Shown here: positions 46,922-55,308 of the stretch, piece by piece
Layout of the letters: each line of letters begins with the position of its first letter
How positions within the stretch are numbered: the stretch's first letter is position 1
The notes under the pieces: generated by a model
Database searches by the model: none
The model's input: only the letters and a program-made list of their open reading frames with translations
What the model was told of the DNA's origin: nothing
From: an uncultured Mucilaginibacter sp.
GTDB taxonomy: Bacteria > Bacteroidota > Bacteroidia > Sphingobacteriales > Sphingobacteriaceae
Reading direction: 5' to 3'
DNA length: 63,590 nucleotides
Assembly (NCBI GenBank): GCA_903863845.1
Contig: CAIPDP010000115.1
Coordinates: 1 to 63,590, forward strand
Program-made: the position numbers and the translations under genes

Positions 46922-47854
46922 ATGTTTAAAAAACAACGTCCTATTCTATCGGTATTGTTGGTAGCTCTTATTTTGTTGGTTGGTGGCTGTAAAAGCAAGT
47001 TTGAAAAGCTTAAAGCTAGTAACGACAACAAAAAGAAATACGACGCTGCGATTGCTTACTATAATAAAAAGGACTACAGCCATGCGCTGGAGTTATTTGA
47101 AACACTGGTACAACGCTACCGCGGCCAGGATGGTGCACAGGACCTGTACTATTATTATGCCTATACCAATTACCGTTTAAGAGACTATACTTCGGCAAGC
47201 TATCACTTTAAACAGTTTTCGGATACCTATCCGCAAAGTCAAAGAGCCGAGGAATGTAGTTTCATGAGCGCATATTGTTATTACCTTGATTCGCCGATCT
47301 ATTCGCTCGACCAGGAAAACACAACTAAAGCTATAGATAAATTACAGCTTTTCATTAACCTTTACCCTAAGAGCGATCGGGTGGCGGAAGTTTCGAAACT
47401 TATTCAAAATCTGCGGGACAAGCTGGAGCGTAAAGCTTTTGAAAATGCCAAACTATATTTAACAATCGGCGACTACCAGTCGGCCGTTATCGACTTCGGT
47501 AATGTTTTGCGGGATTACCCGGATACAAAATATGCCGAGGAAATGGAGTACCTGACCATAAAAGCTCAGTATGAATACGCTGATCATAGTAATATGTTTA
47601 AACAGGAGGATCGTTTCGGACAAGTAGTTGGTTTTGAACAACAATTTGCCGAGAAATACCCTAACAGCAAATTCCTGCCGGATGCTATTATATTAAAGAA
47701 AGAAAGCGAACAAGGCATAATTAAAGCTAAACGCGAGTTAGCTCAGTATGCAAGTGATATTAAATATGCTCGTCGTTTCGAGAAAAGAGATACGTTAACA
47801 GGCAATACGCCAACAGAAAAAACAAATACAAATCAAAAAGCACCAGTTCAATAA
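46922..47854 (+). CDS. bamD: Outer-membrane protein assembly lipoprotein BamD
   Basis: This lipoprotein helps BamA insert beta-barrel proteins into the outer membrane. The 310-residue protein has the lipobox LVGGC with lipidated cysteine at about residue 23, then five tetratricopeptide-type repeats ('YDAAIAYYNKKDYSHALELFETLVQRYRG', 'YYYAYTNYRLRDYTSASYHFKQFSDTYPQS' and so on). A Lys/Gln/Thr-rich tail ends the protein. Its order before rpoZ and coaBC is conserved in Bacteroidota. Confidence 0.9.
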   Translation: MFKKQRPILSVLLVALILLVGGCKSKFEKLKASNDNKKKYDAAIAYYNKKDYSHALELFETLVQRYRGQDGAQDLYYYYAYTNYRLRDYTSASYHFKQFSDTYPQSQRAEECSFMSAYCYYLDSPIYSLDQENTTKAIDKLQLFINLYPKSDRVAEVSKLIQNLRDKLERKAFENAKLYLTIGDYQSAVIDFGNVLRDYPDTKYAEEMEYLTIKAQYEYADHSNMFKQEDRFGQVVGFEQQFAEKYPNSKFLPDAIILKKESEQGIIKAKRELAQYASDIKYARRFEKRDTLTGNTPTEKTNTNQKAPVQ

Positions 47855-47861
47855 AGTTGAT

Positions 47862-48188
47862 ATGACCAATATTGCAAACAAACCCGCTGTGGCCAGCAGC
47901 ACCATCACCCGCGATTTGCGCGATCTTGATATTAAAACCGATAATATTTACGAATCGATCGTAATTATGGCAAAACGCGCCAACCAGATATCAAACAATG
48001 TAAAAGAAGAATTGCACCAAAAGCTTTCTGAGTTTGCATCGTCAAATGACAACCTGGAAGAAATATTTGAAAATCGTGAGCAGATAGAAATATCTAAACA
48101 TTACGAGAAATTGCCAAAACCATCCCTGGTTGCTATCCAGGAGTTTTTGGAAGATAAGATCTATTATCGTAACCCAACCAAGGAATAA
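47862..48188 (+). CDS. rpoZ: RNA polymerase omega subunit, Rpb6-like type
   Basis: The 108-residue protein follows bamD by 7 bp. It reads TRDLRDLDIKTDNIYESIVIMAKRANQISNNVKEELHQKLSEF, the Rpb6/RpoZ fold typical of Bacteroidota, where omega is longer than in E. coli. It helps assemble and stabilise the beta-prime subunit of RNA polymerase. The expected ARQIN-type motif is replaced by AKRANQIS, as in the phylum. Confidence 0.88.
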   Translation: MTNIANKPAVASSTITRDLRDLDIKTDNIYESIVIMAKRANQISNNVKEELHQKLSEFASSNDNLEEIFENREQIEISKHYEKLPKPSLVAIQEFLEDKIYYRNPTKE

Positions 48189-48209
48189 GCTTAGCTGTTC
48201 CCTGATTTT

Positions 48210-48291
48210 AAAATTCAAAATTCAAAAATGGCTTCGGCCAAAGCAGGATAAAGGTGATATTTACCCCTGTTTCTTTTGAATTTTGAATTTT
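48210..48291. repeat. 18-bp inverted repeat between rpoZ and coaBC
   Basis: AAAATTCAAAATTCAAAA (48210-48227) is perfectly inverted at 48274-48291. The loop contains a TGGC-TTCG-GCCA mini-hairpin with a UUCG tetraloop (48229-48240). The structure ends 19 bp before the coaBC start. Confidence 0.7.
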
Positions 48292-48310
48292 TATTTTTTA
48301 CTTTCATTAC

Positions 48311-49519
48311 ATGCTTGAGGGCAAAAAAATCATTATCGGCGTTTGCGGCAGCATTGCAGCCTACAAATCAGCCACGCTTATAAGGTTGTTAGTGAAAGCT
48401 GGTGCAACCGTGCAAGTGGTAATGACACCCGATGCCACCAACTTTATTACTCCGCTTACGCTCTCGACCCTTTCAAAACGCCCGGTTTTGGTCAACTATT
48501 TTACTCCTGAAACCGGCGAGTGGAACAACCATGTTGAATTAGGTCTATGGGCCGACCTGCTGATCATTGCTCCGGCCAGCGCCAATACACTGGCTAAAAT
48601 GGCCGGAGGGCTAAGTGATAACTTGCTTACCGCTGTATATTTATCAGCCAAATGCCCGGTTTATTTTGCTCCGGCGATGGACCTGGATATGTGGAAGCAT
48701 GATGCCACACGCCAAAACATCGCGCAATTACAATCCTATAATAATATCTTGATCAAGCCTGGAACCGGTGAACTGGCAAGTGGATTGCATGGTGAAGGCC
48801 GTATGGCCGAACCGGAAGAAATTGTGCAGTTTATTGATGATGATGTCAAAAGCAAATTGCCGCTGGCTGGCAAGAAGATACTGGTAACAGCTGGCCCGAC
48901 GTACGAGGCTATTGACCCGGTTCGGTTCATCGGCAATCATTCGTCCGGTAAAATGGGTTTTGCTATAGCCGACAGGTTTGCGTCTCTTGGTGCCGATGTG
49001 ACCCTGGTAACAGGACCAACTGCCGAAAAAAGCATCTACCGCCAAATAAAGCGCATTGATATTACCTCGGCAGCAGAAATGCTCGACGCTTGTCTCCGTT
49101 ATTATACTGATTCCAATGCCTGCGTCATGTGCGCTGCCGTAGCGGATTATACCCCGGTTAGGGTTGCGACACAGAAGATCAAAAAACACGATAATGACTT
49201 CCATATCGATCTGAAAAAAACGGTCGATATTTTGAAAACCCTGGGCCAGCAAAAGACAAACAACCAGGTACTGGTAGGCTTTGCGCTAGAAACCAACGAC
49301 GAGGAAAAAAATGCGATCGAAAAGCTGCAAAAGAAAAACCTCGATTTTATTGTGTTAAATTCGCTCAATGATAAAGGTGCCGGTTTTAAAACTGATACCA
49401 ATAAGATCACCATTATTGATGGCAAATTGTATAAAACTACTTTTGATCTGAAAGATAAAGACCAGGTTGCCGTTGATATCTGTAATAAAGTTACCGAACT
49501 CATCAATGCGAAAAATTAG
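48311..49519 (+). CDS. coaBC: Bifunctional phosphopantothenoylcysteine decarboxylase / phosphopantothenate-cysteine ligase
   Basis: This enzyme carries out two coenzyme A biosynthesis steps. The 402-residue protein has the N-terminal flavoprotein domain (GVCGSIAAYKSATLIRLL, the His-containing WNNHVELGLWADLLIIAPASANTLAKMAGGLSDNLL and PAMDLDMWKH) and the C-terminal ligase domain (VTAGPTYEAIDPVRFIGNHSSGKMGFAIA). Both domains are complete. It follows rpoZ and overlaps the DUF4835 gene by 14 bp. Confidence 0.94.
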   Translation: MLEGKKIIIGVCGSIAAYKSATLIRLLVKAGATVQVVMTPDATNFITPLTLSTLSKRPVLVNYFTPETGEWNNHVELGLWADLLIIAPASANTLAKMAGGLSDNLLTAVYLSAKCPVYFAPAMDLDMWKHDATRQNIAQLQSYNNILIKPGTGELASGLHGEGRMAEPEEIVQFIDDDVKSKLPLAGKKILVTAGPTYEAIDPVRFIGNHSSGKMGFAIADRFASLGADVTLVTGPTAEKSIYRQIKRIDITSAAEMLDACLRYYTDSNACVMCAAVADYTPVRVATQKIKKHDNDFHIDLKKTVDILKTLGQQKTNNQVLVGFALETNDEEKNAIEKLQKKNLDFIVLNSLNDKGAGFKTDTNKITIIDGKLYKTTFDLKDKDQVAVDICNKVTELINAKN

Positions 49520-50402
49520 TCTGTATATCTTATTCCTTTTGTTCGGGTACTCAGCCGCGGCACAGGATCTGAATGCCCAGGTGAAAGTTATTTCGGGGAA
49601 GATTCAAACCAGCAACCGTCATATATTTCAATCGTTGGAAACCGCGATGAAAGATTTTTTAAATGGTCGCAAATGGTGCCAGGACCCGATCCTGCCGCAG
49701 GAACGCTTCGAATGTACTTTTGTACTTAACATTACAGCCTGGGATGGCAACAGCAATTTTACCGGCGAATTGCAGGTGCAATCATCGCGACCAGTGTACA
49801 ATAGCAGCTACTCCTCGCCGGTAATGAACGTTAACGATAAGGATTTTGATTTTATTTATAGCGAGGGATCAACGATCGACTATTCGGATCAAACATTCAG
49901 CAGTAACCTGGCATCCGTAATGGCTTTTTATGCTTATGTGATCATCGGGCTCGACTATGATACCTTTGGCCGACTGGGTGGCACCCCTTATTTTCAGCAA
50001 GCACAGGCTGTTGTTACCAATGCACAATCTAATGGCGCATATAAAGGTTGGAAAGCTTTTGATGGTAATGTCAACCGGTATTGGTTTTCCGAAAACCTAA
50101 ACAGCCGGGTATACCTGCCATTAAGAAATATTTTATACGACTATCATCGCAATGGTCTCGATCAAATGGCCGAAAATGCTGCAAAAGGCCGAAAAGCCAT
50201 TGACGATCTTCTGCCAACCCTTGCACAAACAGACCGCACCCGGCTGGGCGCCATGTTCCCTCTAATTTTTTTTACAGCTAAAAGCGACGAATTAGTTTCT
50301 ATCTACAGCAAAGCTGATTCGCGCGAAAAGACTGCCGCACTGACTGCACTAACCCAGGCCGATCCCTCTAACGGACAGAAGTATCAGGGTATTGGGAGGT
50401 AG
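49506..50402 (+). CDS. DUF4835 family secreted protein
   Basis: The ~298-residue protein starts MRKISLYILFLLFGYSAAAQ (signal peptide), which is why the start at 49506 is chosen over 13 codons upstream. It carries DUF4835 motifs such as LNAQVKVISGKIQTSNRHIFQSLETAMKDFLNGRKW and PVYNSSYSSPVMNVNDKDFDFIY. Function unknown; the gene is conserved in Bacteroidota between coaBC and recN. The stop of coaBC lies 14 bp inside this gene. Confidence 0.85.
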   Translation: MRKISLYILFLLFGYSAAAQDLNAQVKVISGKIQTSNRHIFQSLETAMKDFLNGRKWCQDPILPQERFECTFVLNITAWDGNSNFTGELQVQSSRPVYNSSYSSPVMNVNDKDFDFIYSEGSTIDYSDQTFSSNLASVMAFYAYVIIGLDYDTFGRLGGTPYFQQAQAVVTNAQSNGAYKGWKAFDGNVNRYWFSENLNSRVYLPLRNILYDYHRNGLDQMAENAAKGRKAIDDLLPTLAQTDRTRLGAMFPLIFFTAKSDELVSIYSKADSREKTAALTALTQADPSNGQKYQGIGR

Positions 50403-50425
50403 TTTTTGTTTAGTTGTATTAGTTG

Positions 50426-50571
50426 TCCCGATAGCTATCGGGATGGTTATCATAAAGTCAAATTCCAATGACTTAATGACCTAAACCTTTACATCGTTTT
50501 ACCCCTCCAACATCTTTCGGTCCCGATAGCTATCGGGATTCGGACTTTCGGACTCCCGATAACTATCGGGA
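50426..50571. repeat. Three copies of the TCCCGATAGCTATCGGGA palindrome
   Basis: The copies are 50426-50443, 50521-50538 and 50554-50571 (last with AACTATC). A 16-bp form is found at 53342-53357, after the M56 gene. The palindrome can form a hairpin on either strand. Confidence 0.8.
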
Positions 50572-50637
50572 TAAAAACCTTCGTACCGAAAAAACATTTC
50601 TCATTGTAACACTTCCATTTTCCTTGCGTCTCTTATC

Positions 50638-50684
50638 TACGAAATAAATCGTAAATAAAATTTGCAAATACGAAATCTATCGTA
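50638..50684 (+). promoter_or_regulatory. Candidate BlaI operator: two identical-spacing dyads
   Basis: TACGA-N6-TCGTA occurs twice, 50638-50653 (TACGAAATAAATCGTA) and 50669-50684 (TACGAAATCTATCGTA), 31 bp apart, ending 33 bp before the BlaI-type ATG. Tandem dyads upstream of a BlaI-family gene fit autorepression. Confidence 0.65.
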
Positions 50685-50716
50685 GATATTTGTACGAAGC
50701 AATTCGTAATAAGAAA

Positions 50717-51094
50717 ATGAATATGGAAATTAAGCCGACAGAAAGCGAACTGGAAATCTTACAGCTACTTTGGAAAATGGGGAAAGCAACGGTACGGGAA
50801 GTACATGAGGAACTGGCAAAAACCAAAGCAGCGGGTTATACAACTACCTTGAAGCTGATGCAAATTATGGACGAGAAGGGCTTGGTAGAGCGTGACACGA
50901 CATCCAAAACGCATATTTATCAGGCGGTATACACCCAGGAAAAGGCACAGGTAAGTGCGCTCGACCGCATATTATCAACGGTTTTTGAAGGATCAACCTC
51001 CGAGCTTGTGATACAAGCCCTGGGACATCACAAAGCATCGAAGGATGAGATCGACGCTATTAAGAAATATCTTGAACAATTTGGAGGCAAATAA
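50717..51094 (+). CDS. BlaI/MecI-family transcriptional repressor
   Basis: The ~125-residue winged-helix protein reads KPTESELEILQLLWKMGKATVREVHEELAKTKAAGYTTTLKLMQIMDEKGLVERD, the BlaI DNA-binding domain. A C-terminal dimerisation/cleavage region follows (LSTVFEGSTSELVIQALGHHKASKDEIDAIKKYLEQF). I use the ATG at 50717 (MNMEIKPTES), since the frame's earlier ATG adds an atypical leader inside the operator-rich region. It is the repressor partner of the following M56 protein. Confidence 0.9.
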   Translation: MNMEIKPTESELEILQLLWKMGKATVREVHEELAKTKAAGYTTTLKLMQIMDEKGLVERDTTSKTHIYQAVYTQEKAQVSALDRILSTVFEGSTSELVIQALGHHKASKDEIDAIKKYLEQFGGK

Positions 51095-51147
51095 TTAGTT
51101 AACCTGTGACTAGTTAACCAGTTAACGAGTCAACAAATCACTAAACA

Positions 51148-53331
51148 ATGGAAACCCTACTTTATAACATCAGCCAGGTAGTTGGCGTTGCAATTATCCA
51201 CTCTATGTGGCAAGGATTGTTTGTTTATCTTTTTATGCAGTTATTGCTGATTTCGTTTCAGGCTTTACCTGCCCGAAATAAACACAATCTGGCCATGCTT
51301 GCTATGGGAGCCGTTACGGTATGGTTCATCTATACACTGGTTGGCGAAATACGTGTTTATCAGTGGGTAGCACTAGATAGCGACGGCGCAAACAAGAACA
51401 TAATACCGGGTTTATGGGCTTTACCCCTTCATTTATCACACTCAGCAGCCATCAGCGCCAGGTATGTTTATACCATCGAAGGCTTTTTACCCTACGTTAC
51501 CTTAATATATATTGCCGGCCTGGTTTACAATACCGCCAGATTGCTGCTTAGTCGCAGTAAATTCTCTCAACTTCGTCAAAATATCAGTATTGATATCGTA
51601 TTGATGCGCAAGCTAAATCAGTTTGCTGAAAAGCTTGATATTGAAAAACGCGTACGTTTCGGATTAAGTACACTGATCGATGTACCCTGCGCATTTGGCT
51701 ATGTTAAACCTTTTATATTGTTACCCGCAGCTATAGCAACAAGCCTATCGACCGAAGAGATCGAGGCGATATTATTGCATGAACTGTCGCACATTAAACG
51801 TAACGACTACCTGCTTAACCTGATGCAACAAGCCATGCAGGTGTTATTATTTTTTAATCCATTTGCCCATTTGATCGGCCGCTGCATTAACCGCGAACGC
51901 GAAAATGCCTGCGACGATATGGTAATAGCGTCGACGCAAAAACCAATAGTGTATGCGCATGCACTGTTGAAATTAGAACAATCCCGAACACAGTTAGGAG
52001 AGCTAGCCCTTGCCGCTACAGGGAAAAGGTATCATTTATTAAACAGGATCGAAAGAATCATGAAAACGAAAAAACCTATGGGCGACGTACGCTACATACT
52101 ACTCGCCTTTGTCGTGCTAACGGCAAGCATTACCGGCCTGGCCTGGTTAAACCCGGGCATCGCGCAGGGCAAACTATCTTTTAATAAAATTAAGCCCGAG
52201 ATCATTACCAGTTTTTTTGCCGATACAGGGCACAAAAAATCAGTTGCAAAAGTAAAGCGAAACGATTCAAATAGCAACGATAATACCAATCCTTCCAAAC
52301 CAAAAACAAAAGATGAAATAAAAAAACGCGTTGATCAATACAGCAGCCAGGTCGATCAGCTTAACCAGAAATACGAGGCCGAGATGGCGAAATACGGTGA
52401 AGAAATGGCAAAATACTATAACGATGGTCAGTGGAAAAAATACCAGGAGCAGATGGAAGTTTACGGGAAGCAAATGGAGGATTATTACAACAGTCCGGAA
52501 TGGAAGAAACTGCAGGAGCAAATGGAAGTTGACAGTAAAAAAATAGAAGATTTCTATAATAGTGCAGCCTGGAAAGACATAGAGGCCAATCAGCAAAAGT
52601 TATCGGAAGAATTCCAAACAAAATGGGCAGAAACACCGGAGACGAAGGCACTAACGGCTAAAATGGAAAAGATGGGCAAAGACATTGAACACTATTATAA
52701 CAGTGCAGAGTTTAAAGCTTTGAATCAACGCCTGATGAAAAAATATGGCATTCCATCAGGGTACAAATACGACTTCGATCATAATGGCGCAAATAACAGC
52801 AAAGCCAATGACAACTTTCTGAAGTATCAGGAAGAATTGCAAAGCCAGGTGCCGCCAGCTGTCAAAGCAGAAAGCGATGAACTGGCAAAATCAAGCAAAA
52901 AAATAAGTGAGCGCTTTAATTCGCCGGAGTTTCGCGAAAAATCGGAGGAATTAAGGAAGATGAGCGACAGCCTCGCAAGAATGACTTCCCAAAAGGCAAT
53001 CAAAGATGCACAGGAACAAATGAATAAGTTAAGCGAACAGATGCGTGCTTATCAAAACAGTCCGGAACTAAAAAAGATACAGGAAGAAATGCGCCAGGCA
53101 AGTATGGGCATGCAGCATTACCAGAACAGCCCCGAGCTAAAAAAATTACAGGAGCAAATGCGCATCACTCAGCAAAAGATGCAGGAATACTTTAATTCGC
53201 CGGAGTTTAAAAAGCAAATGGAGGCATTAAAAAATCAAAACTGGAAGATGAATACACCAGTCGACAAAACCTTCGCGCCTGATAAACCAAATTTCGCCCC
53301 GGACAAGCCTGATACCAGCGGAAAAAATTGA
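51148..53331 (+). CDS. M56 metallopeptidase sensor (BlaR1-like) with repeat-rich C-terminus
   Basis: The 727-residue protein has four N-terminal membrane segments and a zinc peptidase motif HELSHIKRND (HExxH at 211-215), with ENACDDMV supplying a further ligand, as in BlaR1/MecR1. On sensing a signal such proteins cleave their BlaI partner, which is the gene just upstream. Instead of the penicillin-binding domain of BlaR1, residues about 370-700 form charged helices with about nine copies of a YYNSPEWKKLQEQM-type repeat. So the signal is unlikely to be a beta-lactam. The last membrane segment is near 315-335, so the repeats are extracytoplasmic or act in coupling. Confidence 0.85.
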   Translation: METLLYNISQVVGVAIIHSMWQGLFVYLFMQLLLISFQALPARNKHNLAMLAMGAVTVWFIYTLVGEIRVYQWVALDSDGANKNIIPGLWALPLHLSHSAAISARYVYTIEGFLPYVTLIYIAGLVYNTARLLLSRSKFSQLRQNISIDIVLMRKLNQFAEKLDIEKRVRFGLSTLIDVPCAFGYVKPFILLPAAIATSLSTEEIEAILLHELSHIKRNDYLLNLMQQAMQVLLFFNPFAHLIGRCINRERENACDDMVIASTQKPIVYAHALLKLEQSRTQLGELALAATGKRYHLLNRIERIMKTKKPMGDVRYILLAFVVLTASITGLAWLNPGIAQGKLSFNKIKPEIITSFFADTGHKKSVAKVKRNDSNSNDNTNPSKPKTKDEIKKRVDQYSSQVDQLNQKYEAEMAKYGEEMAKYYNDGQWKKYQEQMEVYGKQMEDYYNSPEWKKLQEQMEVDSKKIEDFYNSAAWKDIEANQQKLSEEFQTKWAETPETKALTAKMEKMGKDIEHYYNSAEFKALNQRLMKKYGIPSGYKYDFDHNGANNSKANDNFLKYQEELQSQVPPAVKAESDELAKSSKKISERFNSPEFREKSEELRKMSDSLARMTSQKAIKDAQEQMNKLSEQMRAYQNSPELKKIQEEMRQASMGMQHYQNSPELKKLQEQMRITQQKMQEYFNSPEFKKQMEALKNQNWKMNTPVDKTFAPDKPNFAPDKPDTSGKN

Positions 53332-53341
53332 ATTGGGTTGC

Positions 53342-53357
53342 CCCGATAGCTATCGGG
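53342..53357. repeat. Fourth copy of the CCCGATAGCTATCGGG palindrome
   Basis: A perfect 16-bp core of the 18-bp palindrome, 10 bp after the M56 stop codon. With the three copies at 50426-50571 it brackets the BlaI-M56 pair. Confidence 0.75.
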
Positions 53358-53358
53358 A

Positions 53359-53508
53359 GGGTTGATTGAGTTGATTGAGTTGGATTAGGTTGATTAGTAC
53401 CTAACAATATCGAGAAAACTTATTCAACTCAATCCAACTTATTCAACTCAATCAACCAAATCCAACTCAATCCAACTTATTCAACCAAATCCAACTCATT
53501 CAACATAA
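53359..53508. repeat. TTGATTGAG / TCAATCCAAC tandem word region
   Basis: A left stretch of repeated GTTGATTGAGTTGA words (53359-53397) is followed by inverted CAACTCAATCCAACTTATTC-type words (53418-53508). The two halves could pair into a long imperfect stem between the M56 gene and recN. Confidence 0.6.
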
Positions 53509-53514
53509 AAACCC

Positions 53515-53546
53515 TATTTTAGCATCCCGGTAAGGATGCTAAAATA
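53515..53546 (+). promoter_or_regulatory. 13-bp-stem hairpin directly before the recN start
   Basis: TATTTTAGCATCC (53515-53527) pairs perfectly with GGATGCTAAAATA (53534-53546) around CGGTAA. The stem ends 3 bp before the ATG at 53550. It could act as a terminator for upstream transcripts or hide the ribosome landing site. Confidence 0.6.
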
Positions 53547-53549
53547 ATT

Positions 53550-55217
53550 ATGCTTCACAAGCTCAGTATCAGTAATTACGCCTTAATAGACGACCTGGAA
53601 ATCAGCTTCGATAAGGGTTTAAATATACTGACCGGCGAGACCGGTGCAGGAAAATCCATCATATTGGGAGCACTTTCATTGATCCTGGGTCAACGTGCTG
53701 AGAGTCGCTTTTTTTTCAACCAGCAAAAGAAATGTGTTATAGAAGGCACCTTCCTGATCGGAGGATTTCATTTAAAAAGCTTTTTTGATGAAAACGACCT
53801 GGACCATGAGGCAGAAACTATATTAAGGCGAGAGATCAGTTCTGACGGTAAATCGAGGGCATTTGTTAATGATACTCCGGTAAACCTCACATTGCTGAAG
53901 CAACTAGGTGAAAAGCTGATCGATATCCACTCACAACATGCTACACTGGAGATAAATGATCCGGATTTCCAGCTGTTAGTGGTTGATTCTGTGGCCGGGC
54001 ATAGCGACTTGCTCAGCGACTATCGCAATAAATACAGATCCTATAAAAAAGATACTGCGCGTCTTCAGCAGATGATTGCTGCAAGCGAAAAAGCCAAAGC
54101 CGACCTCGATTATTACCAGTTTCAGTTTGACGAGTTAGAAAAAGCTGGTTTGGCGGCCGGAGAACAGGAAAAACTTGAACAGGAACTCTATACGCTAAAT
54201 AACGCCGAAGAGATAAAACGCAGTCTGCTGGCGGCGGTTTACCTTATTCAGGATGGAGAGGCCCCGGCACTTCTGCAAATGCGGGAGGCTATCCATCATT
54301 TATCATCACTTGAAAAATTCAATCCGGTAGTTGCTGAGCTGCACGAGCGGTTAAAAAGTGTAACGATTGAATTGAAAGATATCGCTGCCGAAATCGAAGA
54401 CATTGAACAGCGTACCCATACGGATGAAGCCAGGATCATTGCGATCAACGACAGACTCAACATTATTTATACCCTGCAAAAGAAACATCGCCTGAACACG
54501 GTCTCAGATTTGTTGGGATTACAGGATGATCTTTCAGAAAAGATTGCGCAGGCGGTGCATGGCGATGAGGCCATAGAAAAGCTGAAAAAGCAATTAGCCC
54601 TCGATAAAAATATACTCGAACAATTAGCTAAACAACTAACTTCCAATCGGACAAAGGCAATTCCGGAGATTGAGAATGAGGTTGTGAACGCATTGGGGGA
54701 AATGGGCATGGCTAATTCTACGCTTAAAATAGAGCTAAATCAATTGCAATCCCTCGGGCCGGATGGCATTGATCAGGTTCGCTTCCTGTTTTCTGCCAAC
54801 AAGGGTCATACCCTGGCCGAAATGAGCAAAGTGGCTTCGGGTGGCGAGCTTTCGCGACTGATGTTGGCTATCAAATCGTTAATTGCCAGCCACACAGCTT
54901 TGCCAACCATTATATTTGATGAGATCGATGCCGGCGTTTCCGGTGAAGTAGCCAATAAAGTCGGTATCATCATGGAGCGTTTGGCAAAAAACCTGCAGGT
55001 GATCGCTATCACCCATCTGCCCCAGATAGCCAGCAAAAGCGGAGCACATTATTTTGTTTATAAGGATAATTCCTCGGCCACTACGTATACCCGTATCAAA
55101 AAGCTTAACCGGGACGAACGCGTACTGGAAATTGCTAAAATGCTGAGCGGCGATAAACCCGGTGAAAGTGCTTTGCAGAATGCGAGGGAATTGCTGTATG
55201 AGAGTCTTAAGTCCTGA
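53550..55217 (+). CDS. recN: DNA double-strand break repair protein RecN
   Basis: This SMC-like ATPase acts early in recombinational repair. The 555-residue protein has the Walker A motif GETGAGKS (29-36), a long coiled-coil middle (about 160-380) and the C-terminal signature ASGGELSRLMLAIKSLIA plus Walker B TIIFDEIDAGVSGEVA. The length is typical. Its start is directly preceded by the 13-bp-stem hairpin. Confidence 0.94.
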   Translation: MLHKLSISNYALIDDLEISFDKGLNILTGETGAGKSIILGALSLILGQRAESRFFFNQQKKCVIEGTFLIGGFHLKSFFDENDLDHEAETILRREISSDGKSRAFVNDTPVNLTLLKQLGEKLIDIHSQHATLEINDPDFQLLVVDSVAGHSDLLSDYRNKYRSYKKDTARLQQMIAASEKAKADLDYYQFQFDELEKAGLAAGEQEKLEQELYTLNNAEEIKRSLLAAVYLIQDGEAPALLQMREAIHHLSSLEKFNPVVAELHERLKSVTIELKDIAAEIEDIEQRTHTDEARIIAINDRLNIIYTLQKKHRLNTVSDLLGLQDDLSEKIAQAVHGDEAIEKLKKQLALDKNILEQLAKQLTSNRTKAIPEIENEVVNALGEMGMANSTLKIELNQLQSLGPDGIDQVRFLFSANKGHTLAEMSKVASGGELSRLMLAIKSLIASHTALPTIIFDEIDAGVSGEVANKVGIIMERLAKNLQVIAITHLPQIASKSGAHYFVYKDNSSATTYTRIKKLNRDERVLEIAKMLSGDKPGESALQNARELLYESLKS

Positions 55218-55232
55218 GTCTTAAGTCTGGAG
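55202..55232. repeat. AGTCTTAAGTC direct repeat after recN
   Basis: GAGTCTTAAGTCCTGAGTCT and the following TAAGTCTGGAG form two near-identical tandem words that straddle the recN stop codon (55215-55217). Confidence 0.5.
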
Positions 55233-55278
55233 TGATATAAGAATAAGAGCAACAAATACAGAATTCGACTTATTTATA

Positions 55279-55286
55279 TAAATTTG
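55279..55286 (+). promoter_or_regulatory. -7 promoter element of fabI
   Basis: TAAATTTG fits the TAnnTTTG consensus 22 bp before the fabI ATG (55309). No clear -33 box is seen at the 19-bp distance. Confidence 0.4.
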
Positions 55287-55308
55287 CCCACCAATAAAAA
55301 AACAACAC

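Larger units (their letters stand above)
50403..50716. other. 314-bp intergenic region with three 18-bp palindromes and BlaI operators
   Basis: TCCCGATAGCTATCGGGA occurs at 50426-50443, 50521-50538 and (one base changed on each side of the centre) 50554-50571. Two TACGA-N6-TCGTA dyads follow close to the BlaI-type gene. No gene is seen. Confidence 0.75.

Noticed and set aside
48728..49252. 174-codon minus-strand frame inside coaBC
   Set aside because: Antisense shadow of coaBC with no supporting motif.
51148..53331. Beta-lactam sensing by the M56 protein
   Set aside because: No penicillin-binding (SxxK, SxN, KTG) motifs are visible in the C-terminal part.
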